From Acidobacteriota bacterium (GTDB lineage: Bacteria > Acidobacteriota > Vicinamibacteria > Vicinamibacterales > UBA2999), in NCBI GenBank assembly GCA_020851565.1, contig JADZCN010000100.1, forward strand, positions 1 to 32,041: a stretch of DNA of 32,041 bases, read 5' to 3'. Position numbers and translations under genes: made by a program. The notes beneath the pieces are model-generated. The model was not told the origin of the DNA and did not search any database. It saw nothing but the letters and a program-made list of their open reading frames with translations. Positions 30,792 to 32,041 of the stretch are shown piece by piece; the stretch's first letter is position 1; the number at the start of each line of letters is the position of its first letter.

Positions 30792-32041
30792 ATGAGCAAA
30801 ATTATTGGCATCGACCTGGGAACCACCAACTCGGTAGTGGCGGTGATGGAGGGCGATCAGCCGACCGTCATCCAGAACGCCGAAGGCAGCCGGCTGACGC
30901 CGTCGATCGTGGCGTTCAGCAAGACCGGCGAGCGGCTGGTGGGCCAGGTGGCCAAGCGTCAGGCCGTCACCAACCCCGAGAACACCATCTTCTCGATCAA
31001 GCGCTTCATGGGCCGTCGCTACACCGAGGTGAGCGAGGAGATGAAGATGGTGCCCTATACGGTGGCCGGGGCCGGCAATGGGGACGTGCGGATCAAGGCG
31101 GGCAGCCAGGAGCTCGCGCCGCCGCAGCTTTCGGCCATGGTGCTCCAGAAGCTGAAGCAGGCCGCCGAGGACTACCTGGGCCAGCCCGTCACCAAGGCCG
31201 TGATCACGGTTCCTGCCTACTTCAATGATGCCCAGCGGCAGGCCACCAAGGAAGCCGGGCAGATTGCCGGCCTGGAGGTGATGCGCATCGTCAACGAGCC
31301 GACGGCCGCGGCGCTGGCCTACGGCCTCGACAAGAAATCGAACGAGACCATTGCCGTCTACGACTTCGGCGGGGGCACGTTCGACATCTCCATCCTGGAG
31401 GTCGGGGAGGGCGTGGTGGAGGTGAAGTCCACCAACGGCGACACGCACCTGGGCGGCGACAACCTCGATCAGCGCATCATCGAGTGGATCATCGACGAGT
31501 TCCGGAAGGAAGAAGGCATCGACCTCGGCAAGGATCGCATGGCGCTCCAGCGCCTGCGTGAGGCCGCGGAGAAGGCGAAGATGGAGCTCTCGTCGGTCAT
31601 GGAGACCGAGATCAACCTGCCGTTCATCACGGCGGACGCGACAGGCCCCAAGCACCTCACCCGCAAGCTGACGCGTGCCAAGTTCGAGTCGCTTGTGGAG
31701 GAGCTGCTCCAGAAGACCGTGGTGCCGACCAAGCAGGCGTTGAAGGACGCGGGTGTCGATGCCTCGAAGATCGACGAAGTCGTCCTGGTGGGCGGGTCGA
31801 CCCGCATCCCGCGCGTCCAGGCCATCGTCAAGGAGCTGTTCGGCAAGGAGCCGCACAAGGGCGTGAACCCGGACGAGGTGGTCGCCGTGGGGGCCGCCAT
31901 CCAGGCGGGCGTGCTGGCCGGCGAGGTGAAGGACCTCCTGCTGCTCGACGTCACCCCGCTCTCCCTGGGCATCGAGACGCTGGGCGGGGTGATGACGTCG
32001 CTCATCTCGCGCAACACGACGATCCCGACGCGCAAGAGCGA
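30792..32041 (+). CDS. dnaK: Chaperone protein DnaK (Hsp70), 3' end outside window
   Basis: The first 416 or so residues of an Hsp70 chaperone, running off the right edge. The actin-like ATPase domain is nearly complete: [21 protein letters not shown] (phosphate 1), [54 protein letters not shown] (phosphate 2), [11 protein letters not shown] and [14 protein letters not shown] (adenosine site). It is followed by the linker [19 protein letters not shown], which begins the substrate-binding domain. It folds and disaggregates proteins with DnaJ and GrpE, neither of which is in the window. The ATG at 30792 gives the family start; there is no Shine-Dalgarno sequence. Confidence 0.97.
   Translation, partial: MSKIIGIDLGTTNSVVAVMEGDQPTVIQNAEGSRLTPSIVAFSKTGERLVGQVAKRQAVTNPENTIFSIKRFMGRRYTEVSEEMKMVPYTVAGAGNGDVRIKAGSQELAPPQLSAMVLQKLKQAAEDYLGQPVTKAVITVPAYFNDAQRQATKEAGQIAGLEVMRIVNEPTAAALAYGLDKKSNETIAVYDFGGGTFDISILEVGEGVVEVKSTNGDTHLGGDNLDQRIIEWIIDEFRKEEGIDLGKDRMALQRLREAAEKAKMELSSVMETEINLPFITADATGPKHLTRKLTRAKFESLVEELLQKTVVPTKQALKDAGVDASKIDEVVLVGGSTRIPRVQAIVKELFGKEPHKGVNPDEVVAVGAAIQAGVLAGEVKDLLLLDVTPLSLGIETLGGVMTSLISRNTTIPTRKS

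Overview
The window is about 32 kb of GC-rich, densely packed bacterial chromosome with a core-gene character. A large secreted protein of the 'VWFA-related Acidobacterial domain' type (5223-7301), the GC-rich codon use and the pattern of degenerate intergenic repeats point to Acidobacteriota, possibly class Vicinamibacteria. That placement is inference from gene content; no rRNA or tRNA gene is visible. I see no prophage, insertion sequence, CRISPR array, toxin-antitoxin pair or defence system.

Layout. 1-1512: the end of rpsA, an IHF/HU-family gene (the same rpsA-ihfB order as in enterobacteria) and a HIT hydrolase. 1540-3744: a shrunken acyl-CoA dehydrogenase-like protein without its middle domain or catalytic Glu, then a polytopic membrane protein with a soluble tail. 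3955-5118 (minus): a genuine acyl-CoA dehydrogenase, divergent from the VWFA protein across a region with a perfect 16-bp palindrome. 7569-8819 (minus): glutamate dehydrogenase, divergent from a two-gene B12-dependent acyl-CoA mutase (9004-11262) whose substrate-pocket residues are of isobutyryl-CoA mutase type. 11269-15458: a receiver-domain protein with a long amphipathic tail, then valS. 15458-19991: a compact run of nadC, birA, coaX, an unknown gene and an RNA m5U methyltransferase. 19998-22712 (minus): a class I amidotransferase and argS. 22824-28374: an unknown gene, a TPR lipoprotein-like or secreted protein, a SPOR-domain membrane protein, lnt and prfB, the last with a classical programmed +1 frameshift. 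28417-30693 (minus): a bifunctional class A PBP, divergent from dnaK, which runs off the right edge.

Themes. Acyl-CoA dehydrogenase, glutamate dehydrogenase and the mutase sit within 8 kb, next to valS, and could together serve branched-chain amino acid (valine to isobutyryl-CoA to butyryl-CoA) catabolism; this is inference. The SPOR, Lnt and PBP genes form an envelope group beside prfB and dnaK.

The most unusual signals lie between genes. Three families of 7-8 bp degenerate tandem repeats sit in seven intergenic stretches. They usually have the G-rich strand first and the C-rich strand second, so each stretch, or the pair flanking birA, could fold back on itself. One 20-bp core recurs in three separate gaps. 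Several genes (the mutase, valS, the PBP, dnaK) have a good -10 element only 6-13 nt before the start codon, suggesting leaderless or nearly leaderless transcripts. lnt appears to have no ATG/GTG/TTG start that includes its conserved N-terminus, and a CTG start is the best fit.
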